From: Sulfurospirillum cavolei | GTDB taxonomy: Bacteria > Campylobacterota > Campylobacteria > Campylobacterales > Sulfurospirillaceae | NCBI RefSeq assembly: GCF_001548055.1 | Contig: NZ_AP014724.1 | Span: 124,001-188,000, forward strand | DNA length: 64,000 nt | Direction of reading: 5' to 3' | Shown here: positions 36,071-45,174 of the stretch, in pieces | How positions within the stretch are numbered: position 1 is the first letter of the stretch | Layout of the letters: every line of letters begins with the position of its first letter | Position numbers and translations under genes: made by a program | The notes under the pieces: generated by a model | What the model saw: the letters and a program-made list of their open reading frames with translations, nothing else | Databases searched by the model: none | What the model was told of the DNA's origin: nothing

Positions 36071-36726
36071 TTTTGCATAATGGTATGATAATAGGTTTGA
36101 AGAGCTTCTTTTTTTTGTAAAGTGATGATGTGCTTGGTGTCAATATGAATCAATCCTAAAGATTTGAATTTTGAAAGCATGCGCGAGAGTGTTTCAGGCG
36201 TTGTATTGAGGATGGAAGCTATTTCGATTTGTTTAAGTGTTTGAACAAGGGGTTCGTTATCGAGTAAAAATTTTGCAACTTCCGCTTCTGTATTGGTACT
36301 AATTTCATTATGGATGACATTTAAAAAAACTCTTTGTTTTTTTGTGAGAGATTGGATGATATGGAAGTTTAAAATAGCATTGTTGAACATCTCTTTTTGG
36401 ATAGGGAAAAAATTTATCTTAAGCACTTCTCCTTCGGTGACAAATTGTGCAGTGTTAGGATAAGGACTCTTGGCATACAAAGCGTAATCTCCGATGATTT
36501 CACCCGGTTGTGTCAAAAAAAGAATGAAAATATGATTTGCTTTGGCGGTTGTTTGATACACTTTAAGCGTACCTTTTAAAAGAATGTAAAGATACTGTGG
36601 TGTTTCGCCTTCGTAAAAAAGTATATCATCAGAGGTATATTTTTTAAGCGTGCAACATTTTTTTATTTTTTCAAGTTCAGTGCGATTGAGATGCGAGAAA
36701 TAAGGAAGATTTTCAATACAAATCAT
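36067..36726 (-). CDS. Crp/Fnr family regulator
   Basis: 219 residues: cyclic-nucleotide-like beta roll (about 20-120), a long dimer helix, and a C-terminal helix-turn-helix with TPETLSRML. The E-x-x-S-R pattern of the recognition helix is the one that reads TTGAT/TTGAC half sites in FNR and Dnr. It lacks the four-cysteine iron-sulfur set of FNR, so a NO- or redox-sensing Dnr/NssR-like role is more likely than direct oxygen sensing. Boxes lie in both flanking promoters. Confidence 0.85.
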   Translation of the reverse strand: MICIENLPYFSHLNRTELEKIKKCCTLKKYTSDDILFYEGETPQYLYILLKGTLKVYQTTAKANHIFILFLTQPGEIIGDYALYAKSPYPNTAQFVTEGEVLKINFFPIQKEMFNNAILNFHIIQSLTKKQRVFLNVIHNEISTNTEAEVAKFLLDNEPLVQTLKQIEIASILNTTPETLSRMLSKFKSLGLIHIDTKHIITLQKKEALQTYYHTIMQN

Positions 36727-36809
36727 TGTAGGTTTTTGTCGAGAAACAATCAGTGAATCTGCGCAGATAAGAAGAAGTAAAATCTACTTCTCCCTTATCC
36801 GTCAAGCGA

Positions 36810-37106
36810 CTATTTGTAAGAAGCGATGGTTGCAGCAACTGCTTTTAAATCATCATCACTGAGACCTGAAGCGATAGGTTTCATAACGCCTTTCATTGCG
36901 CCACCTTCGCCATTTTTATAACCATTGACAGAAGCGATGATTTTTTCTGCATCCCATCCCGCAATAATTTGAGATTTGTTGAGTGCTGCTTTAGATGCTT
37001 TATCCCCGTGACAGGAGAGACACTTTGCTTTATAAATTTCAGCACCGTCTGCCGCAAATAGAGTTGAAACAGAAGCGAGGAGTAAACCTAAAAGAACTTT
37101 TTTCAT
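36810..37106 (-). CDS. Small periplasmic cytochrome c (class I)
   Basis: 98 residues from the ATG at 37106. Signal peptide ends SVSTLFAAD; haem site CLSCHG; Met ligand in GVMKPIASGL. About 8 kDa once mature, like the c553 electron carriers of Campylobacterota. Its promoter carries an FNR-like box, fitting anaerobic or NO-linked respiration. Confidence 0.88.
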   Translation of the reverse strand: MKKVLLGLLLASVSTLFAADGAEIYKAKCLSCHGDKASKAALNKSQIIAGWDAEKIIASVNGYKNGEGGAMKGVMKPIASGLSDDDLKAVAATIASYK

Positions 37107-37136
37107 AATGTTTCCCTTTTTGGATGAACTTTTAAA

Positions 37137-37178
37137 AATATATAATAAATAGAAAATTATGTCCTTGACAGATGTCAA
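37137..37178 (-). promoter_or_regulatory. FNR-type promoter of the cytochrome c gene
   Basis: TTGAC-AGAT-GTCAA (37165-37178) on the minus strand lies upstream of TATATT (37142 to 37137). With that -10 the box centre is also at about -41.5. The box is followed by GGACA, as at the efflux promoter. Confidence 0.6.
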
Positions 37179-37243
37179 GAGTGCTACCAAGAGTTTTGCG
37201 ACAGAGCATCTCTTTAAGCATAACCTTTGTACACTAAGCTTAT

Positions 37244-37819
37244 GTGAATAAACTTCCGATCGATTTTCCGCTCTCTTTAGCGATGACGTACGCCGGCGCG
37301 CACTACGATACCCCGAGCGTTGCGGGTAACGACGATGCGACGTTGTACGGATTTAAAGTCTCAACGGCACTCAGCGGCGTGAAGTTCAATCTTGCCTATA
37401 CGACGATGGACGATGAAGCCAATTTCCCCGGAACCTTCGGACATGTTCCCGATACGATCGCGTATACCGACATGTTAACCAATAACGCTATTTTTGCGGG
37501 TGTCGACGCTTATTCGATCGAAGCACTTTACGGTTTCGGTATTGCCGGCTTTAACTCGGGACTCAAGTTTGCGCACTATACCCAAAGCGAAAAAGGGTAT
37601 ATGAACAGCGGTACGACCGGAACGATTGCAACGTCGGGCAGGGTAGGCAATCGTATGTACCTTGACGATGCCGACGAAGTCAATATCGATTTGACGTACG
37701 CCTTCAGCGGAGCACTCAAAGGACTTTCGACGCGCCTTTGGGCAGGATACGGCACGTATGACGTTCCGGGCGAAGACAGCTTTACGTACGCCCGTTTTTA
37801 CCTGTCGTATAAGTTCTAA
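37244..37819 (+). pseudogene. Porin remnant, C-terminal part
   Basis: 191 codons matching the last part of a Campylobacterota outer membrane porin: alternating beta strands and a terminal Phe (FYLSYKF). No signal peptide is present and the frame opens with a GTG lacking a ribosome site, so the first half of the gene is missing. The bases just upstream belong to the cytochrome promoter, marking a deletion or recombination joint near 37230. Confidence 0.7.
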
Positions 37820-37834
37820 AATAATATTTTTACA

Positions 37835-37865
37835 CAAGGAGTATGATATACTTTCGTACTCCTTG
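37835..37865 (+). terminator. Hairpin after the porin remnant
   Basis: CAAGGAGTA and TACTCCTTG form a nine-base stem 16 bases after the porin stop. No strong T run follows. Probably the original porin terminator. Confidence 0.5.
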
Positions 37866-37919
37866 GCATCATCATGAACGTGCCGTGCATCAAAATACAC
37901 TTACTGTGAAAGGAGAAAA

Positions 37920-38675
37920 ATGAAAGTTCTTTTTCTTGAACCGGATCGAGTATTGGCAAATAGCATTGATATTTTTATGAATCGATTGCGTCTGAAAATG
38001 AGCATAAAAAAGATATATCAAGAGGAAGATATTTTCAAAGAAGGGTTTGATCTCTTAAGTTACTCTTTGTTTATTCTGAACCTTAAAAATCCTACCGATC
38101 CTTCGATTATGAAATTTATCAGGCAAGCGGGCAACGAAGCGCCTATCTTATTGATTTTGGAAAAAGAGACCGATCCTACCATTATGAAGACGCTTTATTA
38201 TCTCTCTTACGGCGATCTTATCGTCAAAGATTTTGCTTTTGACGAGATCGCGTTTCGTATTTATAAGTTGTGTCATATTTGGAACGATGACGTGTTTTGT
38301 TTTACGAAAGACGTCTGTTTTGATTTTAAAAACGCTTTATTCCTGTTCCACGAGGAGAAGATTTTTTTAGGCAAAAAAGAGGCACTGTTTCTCAAGTACC
38401 TTCTTGCCAAATCACCGCATGTCGTTACGTTCGACGAAATCGAATGCTACGTGTATCATAACGAAGTCATCAGCCAAGAAAGAGTGCGATCTCTTGTTCG
38501 ACAATTGCGTGCCAAACTTCTGCCGCTTCATCTGATCGAAACGGTCAAAGGCGAGGGCTATAAAATCGTCAAAACTAAAATCGAAGAAGAGGTAGACGAA
38601 GGCGGCGGAGTTGATCTTGTGAAATTTTGCTTGCCATTACTACCTTTAGGCGAGTACGGACTCTCGCTTTTGTAA
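37920..38675 (+). CDS. OmpR-like regulator with degenerate receiver
   Basis: 251 residues. The C-terminal winged helix is normal (VRSLVRQLRAKLLP to GEGYKIVKTK). The N-terminal receiver keeps the fold but the phosphoacceptor position reads LFILNLKNP, Asn instead of Asp. It is an orphan without a kinase gene. It may act without phosphorylation, like other pseudo-receivers in this phylum. The last 25 residues extend past the usual domain end. Confidence 0.8.
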   Translation: MKVLFLEPDRVLANSIDIFMNRLRLKMSIKKIYQEEDIFKEGFDLLSYSLFILNLKNPTDPSIMKFIRQAGNEAPILLILEKETDPTIMKTLYYLSYGDLIVKDFAFDEIAFRIYKLCHIWNDDVFCFTKDVCFDFKNALFLFHEEKIFLGKKEALFLKYLLAKSPHVVTFDEIECYVYHNEVISQERVRSLVRQLRAKLLPLHLIETVKGEGYKIVKTKIEEEVDEGGGVDLVKFCLPLLPLGEYGLSLL

Positions 38676-38746
38676 GGCTTGGCTTTCAAAAGACTCAAAG
38701 TTACGTTTTTGCACTTTGAGTCTTTTTGACATGTCAATCATTGCTC

Positions 38747-39850
38747 TTAGTTTGCGTGCGTAATTTCTCTGTAGAGTTTCATCGCTAATGCGACGGCTTC
38801 GCTTTTTGCTTGAAGGGAAGCGCTTGGAAAAAATGCGGCAAGCCCTTCGGTATGGTTGGTTTCTAAAAACTCGAGCATCAGTGCATAACCGATGATAAAT
38901 CCGTCTTTTTGCTCAAAATTTTCGCGAAAGCGTTCCAACAATACGCCTCTGGCATGCGCCCAAGAGACAATAAACTTTTTGATGCGCTCTTTGTTTTTTT
39001 GAAGAGAGTTTTGAATCTCTAAAACCTCTTTAAACGTGGTAAACGTGTTGATGATATTTAAAAAAAGGCTGATGTTCGCCGATTGCATCTGCTCCGAAAA
39101 GGAGAGGTTTTTCAGTGCCAACGCGTCGATGACATACGCTTCGATCTCTTCAAGGTCGTTTGATTGTTCGATGAAAAGCTTGAGACTCTCGGCGTTAATG
39201 TCGATGTTTTCAAATCCTTGTTTGGAGATGGTCTCTACGTAGTCGTGGATGTCTCGTTTCAGTTGGCTAAATTCGTCGTCGGCAATTTCTAAAATGCTCG
39301 CAATACGTGAAAACTTTCTACGAAATTCACGTGGAACGGCGATGTTAGACTTGTACCCGATGTCGTGCTCTATCTCCGCCCATGCGTGCTGCAAAATGGT
39401 ACGTACCTGAATTTCAAATTTGAGGTCTTTGTAGTTTTGATACTCCCGAAGTGTAGCCCGCTCATCGCTGATGGAGCAGATGATGTGGTACGAGAGATAC
39501 CCGAAACGGTCGGGGTCTAGCATTTTCTTTTTGTCGATGGAGTTTTCTTCGTCGATTTTGAACTCTTTGGAAAGAAGCGCTACGATTTTTTCGACGTCGA
39601 TTTCGAAATAACTGATGATACGGCACCCCACGATGTCGGTGATTTCGCTTAGATTTTGGTACTTGTTTTTACCGTCGATTTTTTTGGAAAGACTGTTTTT
39701 CTCTTTGACTCGATTTTCGATGGAGTGGTAGGAGATATGTTCTTGCCTCAGAAGCTCTTTGAGCAAAAGATGCATTTTATCGCTGAAACTTTCATAGTGT
39801 TTGAGGTCTCTTTCAAACTCGGAAATGAGGCGGTGTTTGTTGTTTTCCAA
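38747..39850 (-). CDS. RelA/SpoT-domain protein
   Basis: 367 residues with a (p)ppGpp-synthetase domain at about 45-190: KNKYQNLSEITDIVGCRI, then FEIQVRTILQHAWAEIEHDI. No HD hydrolase, TGS or ACT domains are present, so it is not the long Rel/SpoT. The C-terminal half is helical and unknown. It may be a small alarmone synthetase or a toxin-like relative. Confidence 0.82.
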   Translation of the reverse strand: MENNKHRLISEFERDLKHYESFSDKMHLLLKELLRQEHISYHSIENRVKEKNSLSKKIDGKNKYQNLSEITDIVGCRIISYFEIDVEKIVALLSKEFKIDEENSIDKKKMLDPDRFGYLSYHIICSISDERATLREYQNYKDLKFEIQVRTILQHAWAEIEHDIGYKSNIAVPREFRRKFSRIASILEIADDEFSQLKRDIHDYVETISKQGFENIDINAESLKLFIEQSNDLEEIEAYVIDALALKNLSFSEQMQSANISLFLNIINTFTTFKEVLEIQNSLQKNKERIKKFIVSWAHARGVLLERFRENFEQKDGFIIGYALMLEFLETNHTEGLAAFFPSASLQAKSEAVALAMKLYREITHAN

Positions 39851-39870
39851 AGCAGTTCCTTATCGTCGTA

Positions 39871-40254
39871 TTAAAGCTCTTTGGGATCGGATAATTTGGC
39901 TTCGCATACGTTTTCTTCGCTAAACGATCCGCACTCTTTGACATACTCGATCCCCCATTCGAACATCGCTTTAAGCACGGGACGAAGTTTTTCTCCGACG
40001 GGCGTTAAGGAGTAAACGACGCGCGGAGGAATTTCGGCGAAAACAACGCGTTTGATCAATTTTTTTTCTTCCAAATCGCGCAGTTTAACCGTGAGCGTTT
40101 TTTGCGTGATGTCGCGCACTTCCTCAAAAAGGTCTTTGTAACGTTTTTCGCCTTCGAGTAAATGCCAAATAATCCCTAGTTTCCATTTGTCGTTGAAAAT
40201 ATCTTGGGCAATAGCGACGGAGCAGACGTACTCCTTGCCGTTAACGCGGTACAT
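39871..40254 (-). CDS. HxlR family regulator
   Basis: 127 residues: winged helix with KWKLGIIWHLLEGEKRYKDLF and FAEIPPRVVYSLTPVG. A cysteine near the N-terminus (EYVCSVAIAQ) could sense quinones or electrophiles as in YodB. It is divergent from mdaB and a nitroreductase, its likely targets, with the palindrome 40311-40340 between. Confidence 0.88.
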   Translation of the reverse strand: MYRVNGKEYVCSVAIAQDIFNDKWKLGIIWHLLEGEKRYKDLFEEVRDITQKTLTVKLRDLEEKKLIKRVVFAEIPPRVVYSLTPVGEKLRPVLKAMFEWGIEYVKECGSFSEENVCEAKLSDPKEL

Positions 40255-40310
40255 GGCATTCCTTTGGTCATTGTTTTGTTATCGGAATTATAGCATAGTA
40301 TAAAATATTT

Positions 40311-40340
40311 ATCCTTACATTACTAAAGTATCGTAAGGAT
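40311..40340. promoter_or_regulatory. Nested palindrome, HxlR operator
   Basis: ATCCTTAC (40311-40318) and GTAAGGAT (40333-40340) flank TACTAAAGTA (40321-40330); both repeats share the centre 40325.5. TACT/AGTA resembles operators of YodB-type HxlR proteins. It lies between hxlR and mdaB. Confidence 0.65.
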
Positions 40341-40475
40341 ATTTTAAGTGCAAGCTTTTTATACTTTTATCGTTACATGTCAAAAAAAAGCACAAAGCGT
40401 TTGCCGAACAAAATTCGGCGTTAGGGTCATTGAGCAACGCAGAGTCTTTACTAAAATACCCTCAAAAGGAATACC

Positions 40476-41069
40476 GTGAAAAACGTACTCATCATCAACG
40501 GACACCAATACTATCCGCATGTCGCGGAGGGAAAACTGACGCAAATCTTTATCGATACGGCGGAGGACTTTTTAAAAAGCCGAGGCTTTAACGTGAAGCA
40601 TTCCAAAGCCCAAAGCGACTACGACGCGCTTGAAGAGGTTGAAAAATTTAAGTGGGCGGATTATTTCATCATTCAATATCCGGTCTATTGGATGGGCGTT
40701 CCGTGGATGATGAAAAAGTACATCGACGAAGTCTTCTCCGCAGGCGCGAATAACGGCATTTACGCCAATGACGGACGTAGCAGAAGCGATGCGAGCAAGC
40801 GTTACGGTAGCGGCGGCTTGATGCAAGGCAAACGCTATATGCTCTCCTTGACGTATAATTGTCCCATCTCTGAGTTTAGCGACAAAGAGGGCTTTTTTGA
40901 CGGCTTGAGCTTGGATGAAGCCCATATCGCGACACACAAAACATGGCAGTTTTGCGGCGCGACACCGATGAAAACGTTTTCCGTTCACGATATTTTCAAA
41001 GGCGATCTTAACATCGAAGCGGAGAAAAAACGACTGATCGAAGTGTTGAGCGAAAATTTTAAAGGATAA
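40476..41069 (+). CDS. mdaB: MdaB-type NAD(P)H quinone reductase
   Basis: 197 residues of the flavodoxin-like quinone reductase family: IIQYPVYWMGVPWMMKKYID is the FMN/quinone site, and GRSRSDASKRYGSGGLMQGK is typical of MdaB. Two-electron quinone reduction protects against redox cycling. Starts the unit controlled by HxlR. Confidence 0.85.
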   Translation: MKNVLIINGHQYYPHVAEGKLTQIFIDTAEDFLKSRGFNVKHSKAQSDYDALEEVEKFKWADYFIIQYPVYWMGVPWMMKKYIDEVFSAGANNGIYANDGRSRSDASKRYGSGGLMQGKRYMLSLTYNCPISEFSDKEGFFDGLSLDEAHIATHKTWQFCGATPMKTFSVHDIFKGDLNIEAEKKRLIEVLSENFKG

Positions 41070-41072
41070 ATT

Positions 41073-41828
41073 ATGGAAAATGCGATGTTGAGTCTTTTAC
41101 AAAATCGAAAATCGATCCGCCATTTTACGGGTGAGCACGTGAGCGAAGAGGATTTGCAAACTATCTTCAAAACCGCACAACGTGCCCCCACCTCTATCAA
41201 CGGGCAGCAAATTAGCCTTGTTTATACACGCAATAAAGAGAAACTCAAAACCATCGCAGAACTTTGCGGCGGGCAAGCGCACATCGCCGAGGCGGACGTG
41301 TTTGTGGGCATCGTCATCGACTTTAACCGCACGAGTGCTATCGTCGAGAGCGTAGGGCGTAAACACGTTATCGAGCAGAGTGCTGAAGGTATTATGGTGG
41401 GCGCGATTGATGCGGGCATTATGATAGACCATCTTCAAAGTGCCGCAGGTGCGTTAGGATACGGCACAACGTGCATCGGAGCGGTACGCAAAAATTCGCC
41501 GGCGTTTACCAAGCTTTTTAACCTTCCTCAAAAAACCTTTTTAGCCTTAGGATGTACCATCGGCGTACCGAGCGAGCGCGCCAAGAGTGCTCCTTTAAAA
41601 CCGCGCGTCGCTCTCGATACGTTTGCCATGGAAGACGTGTATGACAGCGATAAAGTCAAAAAAGGCGCATTGGCATACGAGCACACGCTTAAAGCATTTC
41701 GCGATAAAACCGGTAGTGGCTCGATGCCGACCTACGCCGAGATCACGACCAGTTACTACGCCGATGTCTATTATCGTAGCACGGCAAAAGACCTCGAAGC
41801 GCAAGGATTTGCGTTTAAGGATGAGTAG
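41073..41828 (+). CDS. NfsA-like NADPH nitroreductase
   Basis: 251 residues of the NfsA/FRP group: N-terminal RKSIRHFTGEHVSEEDL and APTSINGQQ, then GTTCIGAVR. Three bases after mdaB, so co-transcribed. Reduces nitroaromatics and quinones with FMN. Confidence 0.88.
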   Translation: MENAMLSLLQNRKSIRHFTGEHVSEEDLQTIFKTAQRAPTSINGQQISLVYTRNKEKLKTIAELCGGQAHIAEADVFVGIVIDFNRTSAIVESVGRKHVIEQSAEGIMVGAIDAGIMIDHLQSAAGALGYGTTCIGAVRKNSPAFTKLFNLPQKTFLALGCTIGVPSERAKSAPLKPRVALDTFAMEDVYDSDKVKKGALAYEHTLKAFRDKTGSGSMPTYAEITTSYYADVYYRSTAKDLEAQGFAFKDE

Positions 41829-42005
41829 CTTTGAAATGGACTGTGATATCGATTATTTAATATATGAAGTGTGAAGGAGTAGCTTCATTTGATATAAAAA
41901 TACATATGATAAGATAAACATATCGAAATAAATGTATAAATCGTAATCTTTTTAGCTACAATAAGAAGTATCTTAAATATTAAATTTTATTTAAAGGTAT
42001 TAATT

Positions 42006-42503
42006 GTGTTAAAAAGATTCTTGTTTTTGACTATAGTTATATTTTTACAAGGGTGTGCCGAACACGCAATGCGTGTAACGCCAGAGGTTCCTTTTACGGA
42101 GAGTTTAACAAATTCTATCGAATGTAACGTTCACTACGATGGAAATACTGCGTATCTTCCTTCTTTATTAGTTCAAAATTCAAATAATGATTGCCAAGTC
42201 ATATATTCTTATACTATTCACTACATCAACGGTAGTACGGATTGGGATGGATTAAATCTTTTTAATCCATTACTCATAGTTGGATTTCCCATGAGCCAAG
42301 AAAGTGTCATAGTTGAAGGAAAATTAGAATGGACAAGTCCCAATAAAGAAAGTCAAATCTTTACAGCATCTTGCATTGCAACAAAAACGAGAAACTTATT
42401 TCAAACGGGTGGAAGTAGCGAGCCTCGAAAAGAGTGCTTATTTGCAGTTCGAGATAATATTAATAAGCAGTTAACGTATTTTAATAAAGGAGTAAGTCAA
42501 TGA
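42006..42503 (+). CDS. Hypothetical lipoprotein
   Basis: 165 residues with lipobox FLQGC after a 16-residue signal. Remaining sequence is beta rich with several cysteines (SIECNVHY, NDCQVIY, FTASCIA, KECLFA). Family unknown. Its stop overlaps the next start by four bases. Confidence 0.65.
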   Translation: MLKRFLFLTIVIFLQGCAEHAMRVTPEVPFTESLTNSIECNVHYDGNTAYLPSLLVQNSNNDCQVIYSYTIHYINGSTDWDGLNLFNPLLIVGFPMSQESVIVEGKLEWTSPNKESQIFTASCIATKTRNLFQTGGSSEPRKECLFAVRDNINKQLTYFNKGVSQ

Positions 42504-42943
42504 ATAAAGCTAAAATTTTTAGCATCATTGTTGCTATGGGGGGAGCAATATTTTTAAGTGGCTGTGGGGCATCTGGACAACAATTCACACAATTTGCAAA
42601 ACCACAGCCCGATCTAGGGCTTGTGTATGTTTATAGACCAAGTGCTTTTTTGGGTAGTGGTGTTTATTATGATGTTCATGTTACAAACTCATCAACACAA
42701 GATTATGTAGCCGGTGAGTTGGTGAATGGAAGTTATGTACAAGTAGCTGTACCTGTCGGTGAAAATGAAGTTTGGGGTCAAACCGAATCTAAAAGTTCTG
42801 TAACGTTAGATGTCAAACAAGGCGAAACGTATTGTGTTAGAGGAAGTGTCGGAATTGGATTTATTGTTGGCAGACCAAATCTTGAAATCGTAGATATGGC
42901 AACATGTCAAGCACAAATTGTCGAAACAAAAGCTACTAAATAA
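42500..42943 (+). CDS. DUF2846-like lipoprotein
   Basis: 147 residues with lipobox FLSGC. The core LGLVYVYRPSAFLGSGVYYD and the later GETYCVRGSVG match DUF2846-type envelope lipoproteins. Function unknown; paired with the preceding lipoprotein. Confidence 0.7.
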   Translation: MNKAKIFSIIVAMGGAIFLSGCGASGQQFTQFAKPQPDLGLVYVYRPSAFLGSGVYYDVHVTNSSTQDYVAGELVNGSYVQVAVPVGENEVWGQTESKSSVTLDVKQGETYCVRGSVGIGFIVGRPNLEIVDMATCQAQIVETKATK

Positions 42944-43059
42944 ACAAAATTCTAAGGCATATATTCGTGTGTGCCTTAGATAATACGAGTTTCTCAAATA
43001 TTTTTTACTACAATACCCTCTCCAAAAATCTTTACATGTAAAACCAAAAAAGAGACATT

Positions 43060-45174
43060 ATGAACCCACTTATTCCCATTTTAGTGCAAAAAACTGGCAT
43101 TACCAAAGAGCATATTATCAACATTTTAAAGCTGTTAGACGAGGGTTCGACCATCCCATTTATCGCGAGGTATCGCAAGGAGATGACGGGTGGGGCGAGT
43201 GATGAGCAGTTACGCGAGTTTGAGAGCATCTATGCGTATGCGAAAAAACTGCATGAACGAAAAGAGGAGGTTTTACGCCTTGTTGCTGAAAAAGCCCAGT
43301 TGAGCGATGAGGTGAAAAAAGCGGTTGAAAAAGCACAGAGCCTACAAGAACTTGAAGATATTTACCGACCCTATAAAGAGAAGAAAAACACCCGTGCGGC
43401 GGTGGCAATAGCCGCGGGTTTAACGCCTCTGGCAGACATCTTGGAGCGCGCTGAGTTAGAACAAGAGGCGTTTGAGAAGAGGGCGCAGAGTTTTGTCAAT
43501 GAAAAGGTCGGAAGCGTAAAAGAGGTGATAGCAGGAGCGCAAGACATTATCGCGGAGCGCTATTCCGATGAGCCTAAAGAGCGGGAGTATTGGAGGGCAC
43601 AACTGCATGATTACGCTTCGTTTGAGATCAAAGCGAGTAAAACGCTCAAACCCGATGGACTCTATGCCAAACTTGCAGGCAAAAGCGAGCGCATCGCGTC
43701 CATTCCCTCTCACCGCTACCTTGCAATGATGCGAGGTGTGAGCGAAAAAGAGTTACATGTAAAGATTTCCGTTGAGATGGAAAGAGTGGAGAGTGCGATA
43801 GAGCGCTACCGCATTCCGCGTAATGCAAGAAGTTCCAAAAGCTACCTTTTAGAAGCGTATTTGGATGGATTTAAACGCCTTTTGTTTCCTTCGTTAGAGC
43901 GCGAGATTCATGCCATTGTGAAAGAAAAAGCGGATACGCAGGCGATTGCCACCTTTGGAAAAAATCTCTCTCAGCTTTTAAACACACCACCCGTTACTAA
44001 GCGCGTGATTTTGGGCGTTGATCCGGCGTATCGCACGGGATGTAAACTCGCCGTTGTGGATGAACACGGCACGTATTTGAGCCACGCAGTCATCTACCCG
44101 ACACCGCCGCAAAGCGACTATGCGAGTTCTTCTAAAGTCATTAAAGAGCTAGCGCAGAAGTACCGCATCACCGCCGTGGCGATTGGCAACGGGACGGGCT
44201 CGCGCGAGAGCCAAGAGTTTTTTGCGCGCCTGAACCGTGAAGAGGGGCTGAATCTTGCCTATACGGTTGTGAGCGAAGCGGGTGCTTCCATCTACTCGGC
44301 ATCGAAAATCGCCACCGAAGAGTACCCCAATTTGGACGTGACAATTAGGGGCGCGATCTCCATCGCGCAACGTCTGCGCGACCCGATGGCAGCGCTTGTG
44401 AAGATCGACCCAAAATCCTTAGGCATCGGGCAATACCAACACGATGTCGATCAAAAACAGTTGGAAAAGAAACTGAGCGAAGTGACCGAAGACTTGGTCA
44501 ATCGCATTGGGGTTGACCCTAACAGTGCGTCCATTTCGCTACTTTCGTACGTCGCGGGCGTGGGTGCAAAAATCGCTAAGGCGATTGTGGAATATCGTGA
44601 GAGCAAAGGGGCGTTTACATGTAAGTCTGAACTTTTACATGTAAAAGGTTTAGGTGCGAAAGCGTATGAGCAATGCGCAGGGTTTTTCCGAATTCGTGAG
44701 GGAAAAAGCGTGCTTGATAACACGGGTGTTCACCCTGAAAGTTATACGATCGCACAAAAGCTTTTAGCGCGTGCTGATTTAGCAACACTTTCCAAAGAGC
44801 AGATTATCACTTTGGCCAAAGAGCAGGGCATTGGCGAAGCAACATTTCAAGACATTATCGTCGAGCTTCTCAAGCCGGGATTTGACCCCAGAGAGAGTTT
44901 GCCACCGATTGCCTTTCGTTCCGACTTAACGGATATTAGTGAACTTAGCGAAGGAAGCATCGTCTCGGGCGTGGTGCGCAATATCGCCGATTTTGGCGCA
45001 TTTGTGGACATTGGGCTTAAAAATGACGGACTGATTCACATCTCGCAAATGAGTGACAAGCGCATCGCACATCCCTTGGAAGTTCTCAGCATCAACCAGC
45101 AGTTAAGCCGCATTCGTGTCATCGAAGTGGACAAAGAAAAAGGCAAAGTGAGCCTTAGTCTTAAAGAAGGTTGA
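43060..45174 (+). CDS. tex: Tex, RNA-binding transcription accessory protein
   Basis: 704 residues: N-terminal helical region, YqgF-like domain (VILGVDPAYRTGCKLAVVD), helix-hairpin-helix pair (SLLSYVAGVGAKIAKAIVEY) and a C-terminal S1 domain (IVSGVVRNIADFGAFVDIGL). A conserved nucleic-acid binding protein linked to transcription and stress. Three TTACATGTAA copies lie in the gene and one just upstream. Confidence 0.93.
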   Translation: MNPLIPILVQKTGITKEHIINILKLLDEGSTIPFIARYRKEMTGGASDEQLREFESIYAYAKKLHERKEEVLRLVAEKAQLSDEVKKAVEKAQSLQELEDIYRPYKEKKNTRAAVAIAAGLTPLADILERAELEQEAFEKRAQSFVNEKVGSVKEVIAGAQDIIAERYSDEPKEREYWRAQLHDYASFEIKASKTLKPDGLYAKLAGKSERIASIPSHRYLAMMRGVSEKELHVKISVEMERVESAIERYRIPRNARSSKSYLLEAYLDGFKRLLFPSLEREIHAIVKEKADTQAIATFGKNLSQLLNTPPVTKRVILGVDPAYRTGCKLAVVDEHGTYLSHAVIYPTPPQSDYASSSKVIKELAQKYRITAVAIGNGTGSRESQEFFARLNREEGLNLAYTVVSEAGASIYSASKIATEEYPNLDVTIRGAISIAQRLRDPMAALVKIDPKSLGIGQYQHDVDQKQLEKKLSEVTEDLVNRIGVDPNSASISLLSYVAGVGAKIAKAIVEYRESKGAFTCKSELLHVKGLGAKAYEQCAGFFRIREGKSVLDNTGVHPESYTIAQKLLARADLATLSKEQIITLAKEQGIGEATFQDIIVELLKPGFDPRESLPPIAFRSDLTDISELSEGSIVSGVVRNIADFGAFVDIGLKNDGLIHISQMSDKRIAHPLEVLSINQQLSRIRVIEVDKEKGKVSLSLKEG

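Noticed and set aside
44615-44644. Two nearby TTACATGTAA copies as an attenuator hairpin in tex
   Set aside because: They lie inside the helix-hairpin-helix coding region in frame and there is no T run; better explained by motif abundance.
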